A DNA stretch of 64,000 nt from Caenorhabditis remanei (taxonomy: Eukaryota; Nematoda; Chromadorea; Rhabditida; Rhabditidae), in NCBI RefSeq assembly GCF_010183535.1, contig NC_071328.1, forward strand, positions 12,772,001-12,836,000. Direction: 5' to 3'. The notes under the pieces are model-generated. The model did not search any database. It had not been told where the DNA came from and was given only the letters and a program-made list of their open reading frames with translations. The translations under genes and the position numbers were made by a program. This document shows positions 44,701 through 55,227 of this stretch, in pieces (position 1 is the stretch's first letter; each line of letters starts with the position of its first letter).

Positions 44701-47445
44701 GTAAGTTTAATTAACAGGTGAGTTGATGTGCAGGTAACTGGGTGTTTTCAGGAACATGGGTATGTTGAGTTGCAGGTAAGCCTCTTCTGTATTTTTTCAG
44801 GAAATGGATTGAAAGTTCTCTGCCTACTACTGATAGATCTGGCAATAGTTTAACCAGCCAAACTGAAAGAGTGTAATTGTTGGGAGTTCGAATTGTCTTC
44901 CCTGGTCGATCCTAGTCGAAACCAAAACTTACGATACCTCATACTGTGGGTAGTTAAACATTTATTTTGCTACAATGTAGAAATAAATAAACATAACGAG
45001 AACAAAAAGGGTAATACCTGGAGGAAACATCTTGGGAAGCTTCTGAAGAAGGGAAATGGAGGGAAAGATGGATGAAGCTTCGAGGTGAGTCCACGAGTCC
45101 AATCGCCGTCGTTAGTCCGTTTGAAAGTCCTTACTCGTTGTGGACCGCCGTCTCAGGGATAGTACAAATCGCCTGTGTACGTATTGATGACATAAACTTT
45201 TCTTTGACGGACAATCCTGATTTTCTGCCATGATGAGAAGGCATCTCCAACATCTGTTCTTCTGCTTTTTCACATTTTCTTTCATGTTCTTTTCGAACAC
45301 AAATCGGTGAGTGATTGGTCTGTTGACTCTTTCGGCCTGACGTCTTCGAGCAAGTTCCTGAAATTTCTCTCCAAATACCAGATCTTGATGGATAGGTTGC
45401 ACGTGACCTGAAGTTGACGGTCCTCTTGAATTGGATTTTTGCAGACTAAAAACGGGGCTGTTTCAGACTATTCCCTTTAAAAAGACAATTAGAATGAAAA
45501 TTTTGAAACATACCTGTATAATACATCGAGAATTCAATGAAATTCAAAATTTCAGAGATTAGACATTCTCGTGAGGCGGTCGAATAATTGAAAAAGAAGT
45601 AATATTAGAATTTAATAAAAATTAATTTGTATTATATAAATTATATAAACAATGTTTTACGTTGCTCATTCCGGTAGGACAACAACTAAATTTTGAAAAA
45701 GAAGAAAGAAATTGGAAAAAGGTCAATAATGTTATAGGGAAATGGTCACGTGGAAGTTGAGATTTTCGGGGATTTAATTGGAAAATGGACGTTTGGACTT
45801 CTAGAAATCAAGACACTTTGAAACCGCGATTAGAACTGTCCGATTCAGAATCGCCTCGATCATGCGGTGTCTAAAATTGAGATATCATCGACATTTCCAT
45901 GCATGTATAAGTGTGTACCTGAATTCGGAATTTCCTAGTGTACAGACGTGCTCGGCCCGTCGTGAAAATTAAAAAAAAAAACTTTTTTTAAAAATATTTT
46001 TTGAAATTTTCATCAAAAATAGTCAGAAATCCGGAGTACGTTTGACTTTTAATTGAAATTTGAAAACATAGTAACAAATTTGGCTTTTTGCAAATAATGC
46101 TAAAAATTCAATTTTTGTACTGAAACTCGGGCCGGTGAAAATGTTCAAATCGACCCGGCATGAAAGAGCTCTGAATCTTTCTATTTTGTATTCAATAAAC
46201 TTCTGCAATTCTACAGTAATCTTTTACATTTTCTGAATTACATTTTTTTTAGTTATTTAGAACAATGAATATTTCATAGTCGGAAATGTATGACATATTA
46301 GACAAAGACACTTGGAATGAAACGTTCTTGAAATTCCCATCAGAACCGCCTGATTTGGGACACCATCGACTTTCCTATTTATACGTGTATAGAAATGTAC
46401 AGTGCCGGGTAATATTTTTAGGTGTTTTCAGTTAATTCCGCTTTGATAGGGTGTCTTTCATTGAATTCTCGATGTATTATAAAAGTATGTTTCAAAATGT
46501 TCATTTTTCAACTAGAAAAATTGTCTTTTTTCAGTTTTGCCAGAAGTTTACAGAATATTTTCACATTTTCAGATGGAAAAACGAGTAGGGTTCCAGTCTC
46601 AAGAAAACCCCAAAGCTTGAGGTACAATTTTCTTTTTTTCCACAAAGGGAAGAGTCTGGAAAAGCGCCAGTCTGCAGAAATTCAATTCAAGAGGACCATT
46701 CGGAAGACCATTCGTGACAACTTTTGGCTACGTGCAACCTATCCATCAAGATCAGGTATTTGGAGAGAAATTTCAGGAACTTGCTCGAAGACGTCAGGCC
46801 GAAAGAGTCAACAGACCAATCACTCACCGATTTGTGTTCGAAAAGAACATGAAAGAAAATGTGAAAACGCAGAAGAACAGATGTTGGAGATGCCTTCTCA
46901 TCATGGCAGAAAATCAGGACTGTCCGTCAAAGAAAAGTTTATGTCATCAATACGTACACAGGCGATTTGTACTATCCCTGAGACTGCGGTCGACAACGAG
47001 TAAGGACTTTCAAACGGACTAACGACGGCGATTGGACTCGTGGACTCACCTCGAAGCTTCATCCATCTTTCCCTCTATTTCCCTTCTTCAGAAGCTTCCC
47101 AAGATGTTTCCTCCAGGTATTACCCTTTTTGTTCTCGTTATGTTTATTTATTTCTACATTGTAGCAAAATAATTGTTTAACTACCCACAGTATGAGGTAT
47201 CGTAAGTTTTGGTTTTGACTAGGATCGACCAGGGAAGACAATTCGAACTCCCAACAATTACACTCTTTCAGTTTGGCTGGTTAAACTATTGCCAGATCTA
47301 TCAGTAGTAGGCAGAGAACTTTCAATCCATTTCCTGAAAAAATACAGAAGAGGCTTACCTGCAACTCAACATACCCATGTTCCTGAAAACACCCAGTTAC
47401 CTGCACATCAACTCACCTGTTAATTAAACTTACCGTTTTTGGGAG
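44700..47445. repeat. Y palindrome
   Basis: Arm 44,701-45,440 is the near-perfect reverse complement of 46,670-47,440. Weaker inverted similarity continues inward (GAATTCAATGAAA... versus TTTCATTGAATTC...), leaving a centre at about 45.9-46.2 kb. The outermost bases contain strings of splice-like words (CAGGTGAGT, CAGGTAACT, CAGGTAAGC). Each arm carries the same ~96-codon frame in opposite orientation (see the next entry). Together with the flanking S and X repeats it forms one large inverted structure. Confidence 0.85.
46714..47022 (+). other. Unassigned frame with Cys/His cluster, duplicated in the Y arms
   Basis: About 96 codons, present on the + strand here and on the - strand at 45,112-45,402 with very few changes. 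Contains a basic segment (ARRRQAERVNRP) and CWRCLLIMAENQDC...SLCHQYVH, that is C-x2-C-x9-C-x6-C-H-x3-H, which might bind zinc. Possibly one exon of the gene carried by the palindromic element. No family recognised. Confidence 0.35.
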
Positions 47446-47655
47446 TCTCGATTACAATTTCATTTATTTCTAACCCGGGAGGATTCAAACCCGCGTCTAC
47501 TGGAATAGCTCCCAGCCCGGATAAGTATAGACTTTTACAGCGCCATGCTCGATCAGTCTAACCGGAACCGACACAGATAAGAATGGTGGAGGAAGTCAAT
47601 ATCATCGAAAATTACCCGTTTTCGTCAGTTTTGATCTTGATTTCATTGAAATTAT
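47445..47655 (-). repeat. S unit (reverse), left part of an interrupted pair
   Basis: Reverse complement of the 224-bp unit; runs from the Y arm to about 47,655, where the LTR element interrupts it (CATTGAAA | element | AATATCCCG). It resumes at 49,964. Confidence 0.75.
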
Positions 47656-47659
47656 TATC

Positions 47660-48838
47660 GGCGATATTATCGTCGAAAATTCCGAATCTAACGTCATATG
47701 TATAGGCAAAAAATGGTCATGTTTATTGAGATGAATAATCAAATGTTTTTGGAAGAAGCAACGTCATATGTATTTTTTTCTATAACGTATATATACAGGG
47801 TGGCTAATAAGTATACAACGCCACTATTTCTTTGATATTGGACCAAAAACCGATTGTATCAACAAAAAAACGTTATAAATAGTTGGAATATTCAAATTAG
47901 ATTTAGTATACGAAAGGAATTCAAAGTTGGATACTTTGGCTTTGATACAGGCCTTCAGACGAACGACGCCAAAATCGCCTGTGCGCCGCAGGTAGTCGAC
48001 GTCGACTTCGTACCGTATCTTCTGGAGGACGGTCTTGAGAACAACGGCCGTGTTGTAGGAGATTCCTGAGAACTTGCTCTTCAAATATTCCCATATGATG
48101 AAATCCATCGGATTCAGATCCGCCGACGAGGAAGGCCTAAAGTCGTTGTTCCGGTAGCCAGCAAAATAAAAGAAAGGGCGATTTTTGTTGATTTTGAACC
48201 GTGTGACGTGGTCTAATTTAGTTGAGAAATGAAAAACGGTACTGCTGAGCTGTACAGGGAAACAGAACGTCATTCAAAACCAAGTTCTGGTTGACCCCAA
48301 GTTGATTTTGGCATCTCTGTCAATGAAAATCAACAGAGTTCTACCGGCAGATGTAACCCCGGCCCATACAATGACACTTTTAGGAAAAAGGCAGGGATGG
48401 GCCTAGAAAAGTTTTGAGAACCTTCTGTCAGCTTGTGACAACAATAATTTCTGCTTTTGACGCTTGGAAAATGGTTCAGTAGTGAAAATCGTATCATCAG
48501 TCTAGATTACGCCCGATACGCGGCGCACAGGCAATTTTGGCGTTTTATGTCTGAAGGCCTGTATCAAAGCCAAAGTATTCAACTTCGAATTCCTGTTGTA
48601 AACTAAATCTAATACGTATATTCCGACTATTAATAACGTTTCTTCGCTGATTCAATCGGTTTCCCGCCGATTATCAACGGATTTTCAACCCCCAATGGCG
48701 TTGTATACTTATTAGCCACCCTGTATATCTTTGCTGTTCACTGAATAAAATATATATCTAACCTAAGTCTTCTATTCGTCTTCTTCTCTCGAGAGAAAGG
48801 AAACTAGGCGGAACCCTATTCCTTCTTTTTCTCGAAAA
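47660..48838 (+). mobile_element. 5' LTR of a decayed LTR retroelement, with nested insertion
   Basis: Sequence from GATATTATCGTCGAAAATTCC to TTCTTTTTCTCGAAAA is repeated at about 49,666-49,963, apart from a nested mariner at 47,796-48,723. LTR length without the insertion is about 250 bp. It contains AATAAAATATATATC, a likely polyadenylation signal. The whole LTR-to-LTR element (about 47,660-49,963) interrupts an S unit. Confidence 0.75.
47796..48723. mobile_element. Palindromic Tc1/mariner-type element nested in the LTR
   Basis: Termini CAGGGTGGCTAATAAGTATA... (about 28 bp perfect), flanked by TA. The inverted similarity extends about 200 bp inward (GGCCTTCAGAC...GGCGCACAGG versus its complement at 48,510-48,570), so most of the 928-bp element can fold back. 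A minus-strand frame (47,824-48,273) contains SSSADLNPMDFIIWEYLKSK, the typical C-terminal D-x-N-P-x-D-F-x-x-W block of IS630/Tc1/mariner transposases, so one arm is a transposase C-terminal fragment. Confidence 0.8.
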
Positions 48839-48840
48839 TT

Positions 48841-48890
48841 TTCTCGAAATCGAGCAGAACTCGAACCTGCAATCTTCTGATTAGAAGTCA
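48841..48890 (-). other. Half-tRNA-Arg-like sequence at the primer-binding position
   Basis: Immediately after the LTR the minus strand reads TGACTTCTAATCA, then GAAGATTGCAGG, then TTCGAGTTCTGC. This is an anticodon loop with UCU and a well-formed T arm (GCAGG-TTCGAGT-TCTGC), that is, the 3' half of a tRNA-Arg(UCU). It sits where an LTR element's primer-binding site belongs, but is far longer than the usual 12-18 nt match. Inference: either an extended PBS or tRNA copied into the element. Confidence 0.6.
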
Positions 48891-49744
48891 CTCAAAGACC
48901 ACTCAAAGGTACTCTGAGTGAAGTACAATGCTTAACTGCTGACGACGCCACTAACTTCCATTGTATCTTCGACGAAGATGTCTGTAATTGTATTACGCAA
49001 GGAACTGTACTGAAATGTGACTGTCTAGTATTGGATATCGAGGAAATCATGATAAGGAACGCGATCAATAACACTGCTGTAGAAGGCTCAATCACTCTTC
49101 AACACGAGGACAATAAAGTCAAAACACGGACAACTTCATCTGGTCTCTTATCAATGCAACTTCAACTGGCAAATTACACCATCCATCGTGCAGTCAAGGA
49201 GGATAATTGTGAAATCAAGAAAGCAGTAGTACCTGGTTGCCACTCGTTCTTCTTCTGTAAGTCCACTGCTTTTCCTCAAATAATTTCTACTATAGAATGT
49301 TTTTCATTTACTTCATTTGCCAATTGCTCAGTCCATGGAAAAACGTCAACACTACAAATATTCTCCAACCAGGTCAACATTGTCGAGAACTGCTCTAGTT
49401 ATTGTGGTCCAATCTACCGTGGCTACTTTCAACAAGTCGTTATCCCAGAAGTTCGTTCGAGTTCAGGAGCTACTCAATTCCAATACTATTTGGTCGGATA
49501 TTATGGAATATTGCTCATCTATTTGGAATCAAATTATCAACTACATTGGTTCCATTTTGGAACACTGGCTTTTATCAATAGTGATTACAATCGTCTGCAT
49601 TCTACTACTCATTCGCTGCTGTCGCTTCTGTTTCTGTTGCCGTTACTTCCGTCGTCGGGAGTATTGACGATATTATCGTTGGAAATTCCGAATCTAACGT
49701 CATATGTATTGACAAAAAATGGTCATGTTTATTGGGATGAATAA
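48889..49744 (+). pseudogene. Env-like glycoprotein remnant of the LTR element
   Basis: Directly after the primer site an open frame shows a Cys-rich ectodomain (CNCITQG, CDC spacing, later NCSSYCG) of the kind seen in envelope-like proteins of nematode LTR elements. In another frame (49,317-49,667) follow an amphipathic stretch, a hydrophobic segment (LLSIVITIVCILLLI) and a Cys/Arg-rich tail, so a frameshift near 49,440 separates ectodomain and anchor. No start codon, signal peptide, gag or pol: the element has lost everything between the primer site and the middle of env. Non-functional. Confidence 0.6.
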
Positions 49745-49789
49745 TCAAATGTTTTGGAAGAATCAACGTCATATGTTTTTTTCTATAAC

Positions 49790-49857
<68 letters not shown>

Positions 49858-49963
49858 TTGCTGTTCACTGAATAAAATATATATCTAACCTAAGTCTTCT
49901 ATTCGTCTTCTTCTCTCGAAATAAAGGAAACTAGGCGAAACCCCATTCCTTCTTTTTCTCGAA
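49666..49963 (+). mobile_element. 3' LTR of the decayed retroelement
   Basis: Matches 47,664-48,838 minus the nested element. Holds an expanded (TA)n tract (about 49,791-49,855) at exactly the place where the mariner entered the 5' LTR. Ends TTTTTCTCGAAA, then the S unit resumes (AATATCCCGTTTTTGGG). Confidence 0.75.
49791..49855. repeat. (TA)n microsatellite
   Basis: About 30 uninterrupted TA units within the 3' LTR. Confidence 0.95.
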
Positions 49964-50362
49964 AAATATCCCGTTTTTGGGAGTCTCGATTACAATTTCA
50001 TTTATTTCTAACCCGGGAGGATTCAAACCCGCGTCTACTGGAGTAGCTCCCAGCCCGGATAAGTATAGACTATTACAGCGCCATGCTCGATCAGTCTAAC
50101 CGGAACCGACACAGATAAGAATGGTTGGGGAAGTCAATATCATCGAAAATTACCCGTTTTTTAAAGTTTTGATTTTGATTTCATTGAAAATATCCCGTTT
50201 TTGGGAGTTTTGATTATAGTTCTATTTATTTCTAACCCGGGAGGATTCAAACCCGCGTCTACTGGAGTAACCCCCAGCCCGGATAAGTATAGACTATTAC
50301 AGCGCCATGCTCGATCAGTCTAACCGGAACCGACACAGATAAGAATGGTGGGGGAAGTCAAT
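49964..50362 (-). repeat. S units (reverse), one and a half to two copies
   Basis: Reverse-complement units ending at about 50,138 and 50,362 (GGGGGAAGTCAAT), each with GGAGGATTCAAACCCGCG (B box on the minus strand). Confidence 0.75.
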
Positions 50363-51378
50363 AACTTACCAATTTTTGAGTCTCTCTTGTGTTACTGGCA
50401 ACTCTCCTCATATAACGTGTTGTGAGAAACTGTAAGCAATTGAATAAACATGGAGAAGATTGAAAGACCTTCTTCTAGGCCGGAGTGAGGGGAGAATGAC
50501 TGAGTAGTGGTCTACTAACAGATATGTACAGAGGGCGGGGCCTATTACCCGTTATGATTTCCCAAGGAGATAAGGTTGCAGATGGTAATACGTGAAGAAA
50601 AATGTCCGAGACAGCATACCGAGAGTGACAATGTGTGAATTAGTTGACATTTTTACATTGAAAAAAAAAACATCTGCCATTTCCTTTTTTCTCGAACTAC
50701 CGCAGTAGGTATCAATAATTGGGGTCGAAGATGCTCGAAGAGTCCATATAAAACTACTGATATGTAATAGTATGAAGGTTTTGGAAAGGTAATACTACAT
50801 TTGTTGTCTTGTTGGGAGAAGCTACTGGAAAACGAAGAGAATTTCACATAAAAGCTTGGAACTGTACTCTAGCTCAAAATGGAAAAAATACAAAAATGCG
50901 TGGAGATTTATTCTAGTATGAACATTAAAATCATGAATCAAAAAGAAAGAAACCAAGAAGTTTAGCATGAAAAAGTAACATAAGCGCTTAATAAAAGTAA
51001 AACCAGAGAGCTCAAAGAGAGAGGACTGCTCGGTGCGAGAGTGAAAGAAAGACTGACTGTATTCCAAATGTCTATTCTCATGTGGTCACGGGGGCGTGTT
51101 CTATTTCCTGTCATCTGTCAGATTTCCCAGGAAGATAAGTGACAGGTGGGAGAGAATAACAACAAGAACACAGGCCGACATATTCACATTCATTTATTTG
51201 TTGTTTTATGGTTGCACCTGTCGAGATATCTACCAACTATCAACTTGTACAATTACTGTTTTATGGAAATGTATCAAATAACTGAAGGAATTCAAATCTT
51301 CAAATTTGACGTTCCAACTTTCAAAACTGAAAAAAAGAGTTGCTAATCACGGCACCCTATTTCTTAAAATCTACTTGC
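50363..51378 (-). repeat. X repeat (copy 2, reverse)
   Basis: Reverse complement of 55,150-55,227 plus 58,011-59,007; for example AACTTACCAATTTTTGAGTC... mirrors ...GACTCAAAAATTGGTAAGTT. Similarity to the X copy at 43.4 kb extends to about 51,378 (AATCACGGCACCCTAT...AAAATCTACTT). After that LINE sequence begins. Confidence 0.85.
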
Positions 51379-54300
51379 GAAATAGCGCCAGAAGTGTACT
51401 GTGCGAATGAGGGAATATTTTTTATCGAAAAATCCAACTTTCGGAGATTAAGACTTATTTGAAGGACTTTCGAAATTTTAAAGCAATAAAACACCAGAAC
51501 TTAACTGAAAATGGCTGAATGACCCACGAGCTCGGAGAGATCTCACTAAGGAGGAGCTGAAAAGACTTTACGAATCGAGAAAGTTCGTATACGACAACAA
51601 TCTGAAGGAAAAGTCTTCCAAGTATATCATGGTGGATATCGACTACAAGCTGAACCGTAACCCTCGCCCTTTTATCTATGTAGATGCCTGGTATCCTCCT
51701 TCTTCCCTTCTCTCTTCTCACAAGTTAGTTCCTTCATTTTCTTCTGCCATCTCTCCTTCTCACTCTTATCTGACTCCATCTTCCCCAATCATCCAATCCA
51801 GACAGTCTGACATAAGCCTAGATGTTCTACTTTCCAATGTTCGCGGTGTCGCTTCCTTGTCTAAAATTTGCCTTATCATCGACTTCTTCCGATCATCCAA
51901 CCATCTCCTCCTAGCATTAACCGAAACCTTCCTTGATCAAACAGTATCATCTGCTCTGTTCACCTTTCCTGATATAAATATCGTTAGGTTTGACCGCGAT
52001 CCTTCCCTACATCATAAGTCTCGAGGAGGCGGAGTCGCAATTTTATCCAAAAGCAGTATCACCGTCTCTCCAATTGAAATTAATTCAGCAGTCCACTATC
52101 CTCTCCACAAGTCTGAAATTCTTTCCTGCAAGATTGCCCCAGCCGCTGCTTCTTCTTCTAACTTCGCCCCATTTACTATATGCCTTGTTTATAGACCACC
52201 CGACTCACGCATCCCTGAGTCTGAAGCCCTCTTTAATCACCTGAATACTTTCCTCCCTCTCAAATCTTGCCTCCTAATCGGGGATTTCAATTTTCCCGAA
52301 ATTGTCTGGTCTCAAAAATCTCATGCCCCTCACAAGTTCCAAAGCTTTCTAGATTCCCGTGGCTTTGCTCAGCTCACCAACTTCCCCACCAGAATTGGCA
52401 CTACTTCTTCGAACATTCTTGACCTCATTATCACATCCAACGATTTTCCCATCTATAAATTAGAAAGCAGTCCACCTCTTCTCAATTCAGATCATCTCAG
52501 TGTGCATTGTGTATTCGGGCCCCCCATTACAAACTCTAATACATCCAGACCTTTACCCACTTGTCGCAATCGCCTTGACTACCGTAAATGCGATTTCAAA
52601 GCCCTTAACTCCTCACTTGCCTCTACTGATTGGGATCTTCTACTCAGCACCCTCCCATCAGCATCTGACAAATACGATACATTTATCTCATTACTTTCCA
52701 ATCTAATTTCCTCCCACACCCCCTGCATGTCTCCTGTCAAAACCCGTGGTCCCTCTAACCTCTCTAGGCAGCTCAAACGGGTTCGCGCCTCATATTCTAA
52801 AGCTCTTAAGCTATCCTCTCCTCCCCCTGCTCTAATTCAAAAATTCAAAGCGCGAATCAAGAATATCCAACATAGTATGAAAATAAAATTACACCGCCGC
52901 GAAAACTATATCCTCGCCTCCCTCCACAGTAGGTCATCTCGTACCTTAATTAACTCACGGGTAAAGTGCAGGTCTGCAATCCCACATCTTTCCGTAGGCA
53001 ATGAATTGATTACTTCGGATTCCGCAAAAGCTTCCATTTTCTCGACTGAATTTCTATCAAACTATAATTCCACTGGCCCCTCCTCCCCATCCTACTCGAC
53101 CACAAAGCCCTCATCTTCCCCCCATACACTTCCACTCATGGACCTTTTTCCTCCTTGGGTTATAGAGCAAGCTATCTCCAAGATTCCTCCCAAATGTGGT
53201 TTCTCAGTTCATTTAGCCAACTACTACGTTATCAAACAATGCGCCACTACCCTTGCCCTCCCTCTCTCTATTATTTTCTCTGAGTCTTTTAAAACCTCTA
53301 CTGTTCCCAAAGCCTGGTTACACGCCACTATTATACCCGTCTTCAAGAAAGGTAATCCCTCCTCGCCTCAAAATTACCGTCCCATAAGTTTAACAGATCC
53401 ATTCGCGCGCCTTTTCGAAAGAATAATCTGTCGTCAAATTAGATTGGACGTAGGCCACCAGTTCAGCGTTCACCAGCATGGGTTCCTTCCCCGTCGCTCT
53501 TGCCCCAGCTCTCTTGTTTACTCTACGTCCAACTACAAAAGGATTCTCAAAAACCACCAGACTGTTGACGTAGTCTTTTTCGATTTTTGGAAAGCATTTG
53601 ACCAAGTAAACCACACCCTCTTGCTCCAAAAACTTAAAGATTTTGGTGTCCCCCTACAATACGTTTCCTGGTTCCAATCCTTTCTGAAGGATCGTACTTT
53701 CTCCGTCATGGTTAACGGATCCATCGATAGTATAATTTCCCCCATACCCTCTAGAGTTCCCCAAGGTACAGTAGCCGGCCCTCTCCTTTTTTTAATCTTC
53801 ATAAACGATCTCCTCCTTTCTCTCCCTTCTAGCATACACTTTGCCGCTTTTGCGGATGATATCAAGCTGTATTCTCATGACCCGATACTTTTACAATCCG
53901 GTATTGACATTGTTTCCGAATGGGCCTCTGCCAACTCTCTCCCTCTGGCTCACACGAAAACTACTCTCCTTAGGCTCGGTGCCAAAAACCCGGGTCATCA
54001 TTACCATATAGACTCCATCCCCATCACCGAATCCGCAGTAGTACGGGACTTAGGATTATTAACAGACTCTCATTTGAAATTTGATAGCCATATCGCCAAA
54101 ACTTCCTCATTAGCTATCCTTCGCTGCAGCCAACTACTCAAGTCATTCCGATCTCGATCCCTTCCTCTCTACAAGCACTTATTCAACACCTACGTCCTTC
54201 CAGTTCTTGAATATTGCTCAGCTGTCTACTCCCCTTCTCCCTCTAGCATTCTCTCTCATAAACTAGAAAAACCTCTCCGATCTTTCACCAGGAAAGTTCT

Positions 54301-54955
54301 TCAGAGATGTAACATTCGCTATACTTCCTATCTAAATCGTCTCGAGATTCTTGATTTATACTCCCTCCGTCACCGTCGTCTTAAATCTCAGTTAATGCTC
54401 CTCTATAAAATAATTTGCGGCGCCACTTTCTTTCCTGAAATCCACTCTTATGTCAGACTGTCTAACTCTAACCGACGACCCATGACCCTCATTTGTATTA
54501 GACCACAAGTAAATGATTTCTTCTCTTCCACTGTCCCCATCTGGAATTCCATCACATCTAATTGCCCTGAATTTCTCCCCCCCGGTAAATTTATCTCCCT
54601 TCTTGTACAATCCATTAATCGATTATAAGTTTGAACTCTCTCTCTCTCCCACCCCCATGTATTATATTGCTCACTCACCCGCCCCTCCCATTTTAACGGT
54701 CTGTCACTTTAATTTAATTTATCCTTCTCGAAATTCTTCCACCACCACTTTCACAGTTCGGTTTTATAATCCTTCCCCCAATCCTATCTTGCCATTATGA
54801 TTCTCAATTTTTTATTTTTTATTTGTTCCCCCCACCCCTACCTGGTCTGCCGCCTCGTGAGGGGCTTGATCAGGTCTCTAGTGTATAGTACTGATTATTT
54901 TTTTTTTTAGTCAATAAATTTAAATTTAAATTTAAATTTAAATTTAAATGAGTAA
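51379..54955 (+). mobile_element. CR1/jockey-type LINE
   Basis: Inserted in X-repeat DNA and ending in a short tandem tail (TTTAAATTTAAATTTAAA, about 54,917-54,948) rather than poly(A), as CR1-like elements do. Upstream of the ATG at 51,629 the same frame stays open for about 45 codons (NDPRARRDLTKEELKRLYES...), resembling the C-terminal part of a LINE ORF1. So the copy is 5'-truncated within ORF1, and ORF1 and ORF2 appear fused or very closely linked. Confidence 0.85.
51629..54628 (+). CDS. LINE ORF2: endonuclease and reverse transcriptase, 999 aa
   Basis: Uninterrupted 999-codon frame. Residues ~62-300 form an APE-type endonuclease: LSNVRG, LTETF (Glu99), RGGGVAI, VYRPP, LIGDFNFP and NSDHLSVHC. 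The reverse transcriptase follows (~510-800): NYRPISL, FFDFWKAFDQV with Asp652, SRVPQGTVAGPLLF and the active-site FADD (741-744). The catalytic residues I can place are all present. RVPQG and PLLFLIFINDL point to the jockey/CR1/T1 side rather than RTE. No frameshift or stop, so this copy is young. The start codon is uncertain because the frame is open upstream. Confidence 0.92.
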   Translation: MVDIDYKLNRNPRPFIYVDAWYPPSSLLSSHKLVPSFSSAISPSHSYLTPSSPIIQSRQSDISLDVLLSNVRGVASLSKICLIIDFFRSSNHLLLALTETFLDQTVSSALFTFPDINIVRFDRDPSLHHKSRGGGVAILSKSSITVSPIEINSAVHYPLHKSEILSCKIAPAAASSSNFAPFTICLVYRPPDSRIPESEALFNHLNTFLPLKSCLLIGDFNFPEIVWSQKSHAPHKFQSFLDSRGFAQLTNFPTRIGTTSSNILDLIITSNDFPIYKLESSPPLLNSDHLSVHCVFGPPITNSNTSRPLPTCRNRLDYRKCDFKALNSSLASTDWDLLLSTLPSASDKYDTFISLLSNLISSHTPCMSPVKTRGPSNLSRQLKRVRASYSKALKLSSPPPALIQKFKARIKNIQHSMKIKLHRRENYILASLHSRSSRTLINSRVKCRSAIPHLSVGNELITSDSAKASIFSTEFLSNYNSTGPSSPSYSTTKPSSSPHTLPLMDLFPPWVIEQAISKIPPKCGFSVHLANYYVIKQCATTLALPLSIIFSESFKTSTVPKAWLHATIIPVFKKGNPSSPQNYRPISLTDPFARLFERIICRQIRLDVGHQFSVHQHGFLPRRSCPSSLVYSTSNYKRILKNHQTVDVVFFDFWKAFDQVNHTLLLQKLKDFGVPLQYVSWFQSFLKDRTFSVMVNGSIDSIISPIPSRVPQGTVAGPLLFLIFINDLLLSLPSSIHFAAFADDIKLYSHDPILLQSGIDIVSEWASANSLPLAHTKTTLLRLGAKNPGHHYHIDSIPITESAVVRDLGLLTDSHLKFDSHIAKTSSLAILRCSQLLKSFRSRSLPLYKHLFNTYVLPVLEYCSAVYSPSPSSILSHKLEKPLRSFTRKVLQRCNIRYTSYLNRLEILDLYSLRHRRLKSQLMLLYKIICGATFFPEIHSYVRLSNSNRRPMTLICIRPQVNDFFSSTVPIWNSITSNCPEFLPPGKFISLLVQSINRL

Positions 54956-55149
54956 CTTTTGTATACATTTTGTTTTGCTATGCGCCGTTAAGCTACAGTA
55001 TGAAATTGCACTGTTAATGCGTCAGAAATCTGCTGGGGGAGTTAGAGGCGCAGGGTGCCGTGCAAATGTCATAACCGCGGCACACATTGACATAAGGAGT
55101 GAGTCTAGAAACTCAAGCGACTCTAAAGAAATGTACATCTTCTTCAAGG
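54956..55149. other. Short spacer between LINE and X arm
   Basis: Fewer than 200 bp. Contains GGGTGCCGTGCAAATGTCATAACC, a weak echo of the X-repeat end (GGGTGCCGTGATTGGAACC). Confidence 0.5.
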
Positions 55150-55227
55150 TTTGAAAGTTGGAACCTCAACTTTAAAGATTTGAATTCCTTCAGTTATTTG
55201 ATACATTTCCCTAATCGTACTAGTTGG
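55150..55227 (+). repeat. X repeat (copy 3), part before the hAT insertion
   Basis: TTGAAAGTTGGAACCTCAACTTT ... GTACTAGTTGG; continues at 58,011 after the hAT-like element. Confidence 0.85.

Noticed and set aside
49605..49868. Frame encoding an alternating Ile-Tyr run
   Set aside because: Product of the TA microsatellite.
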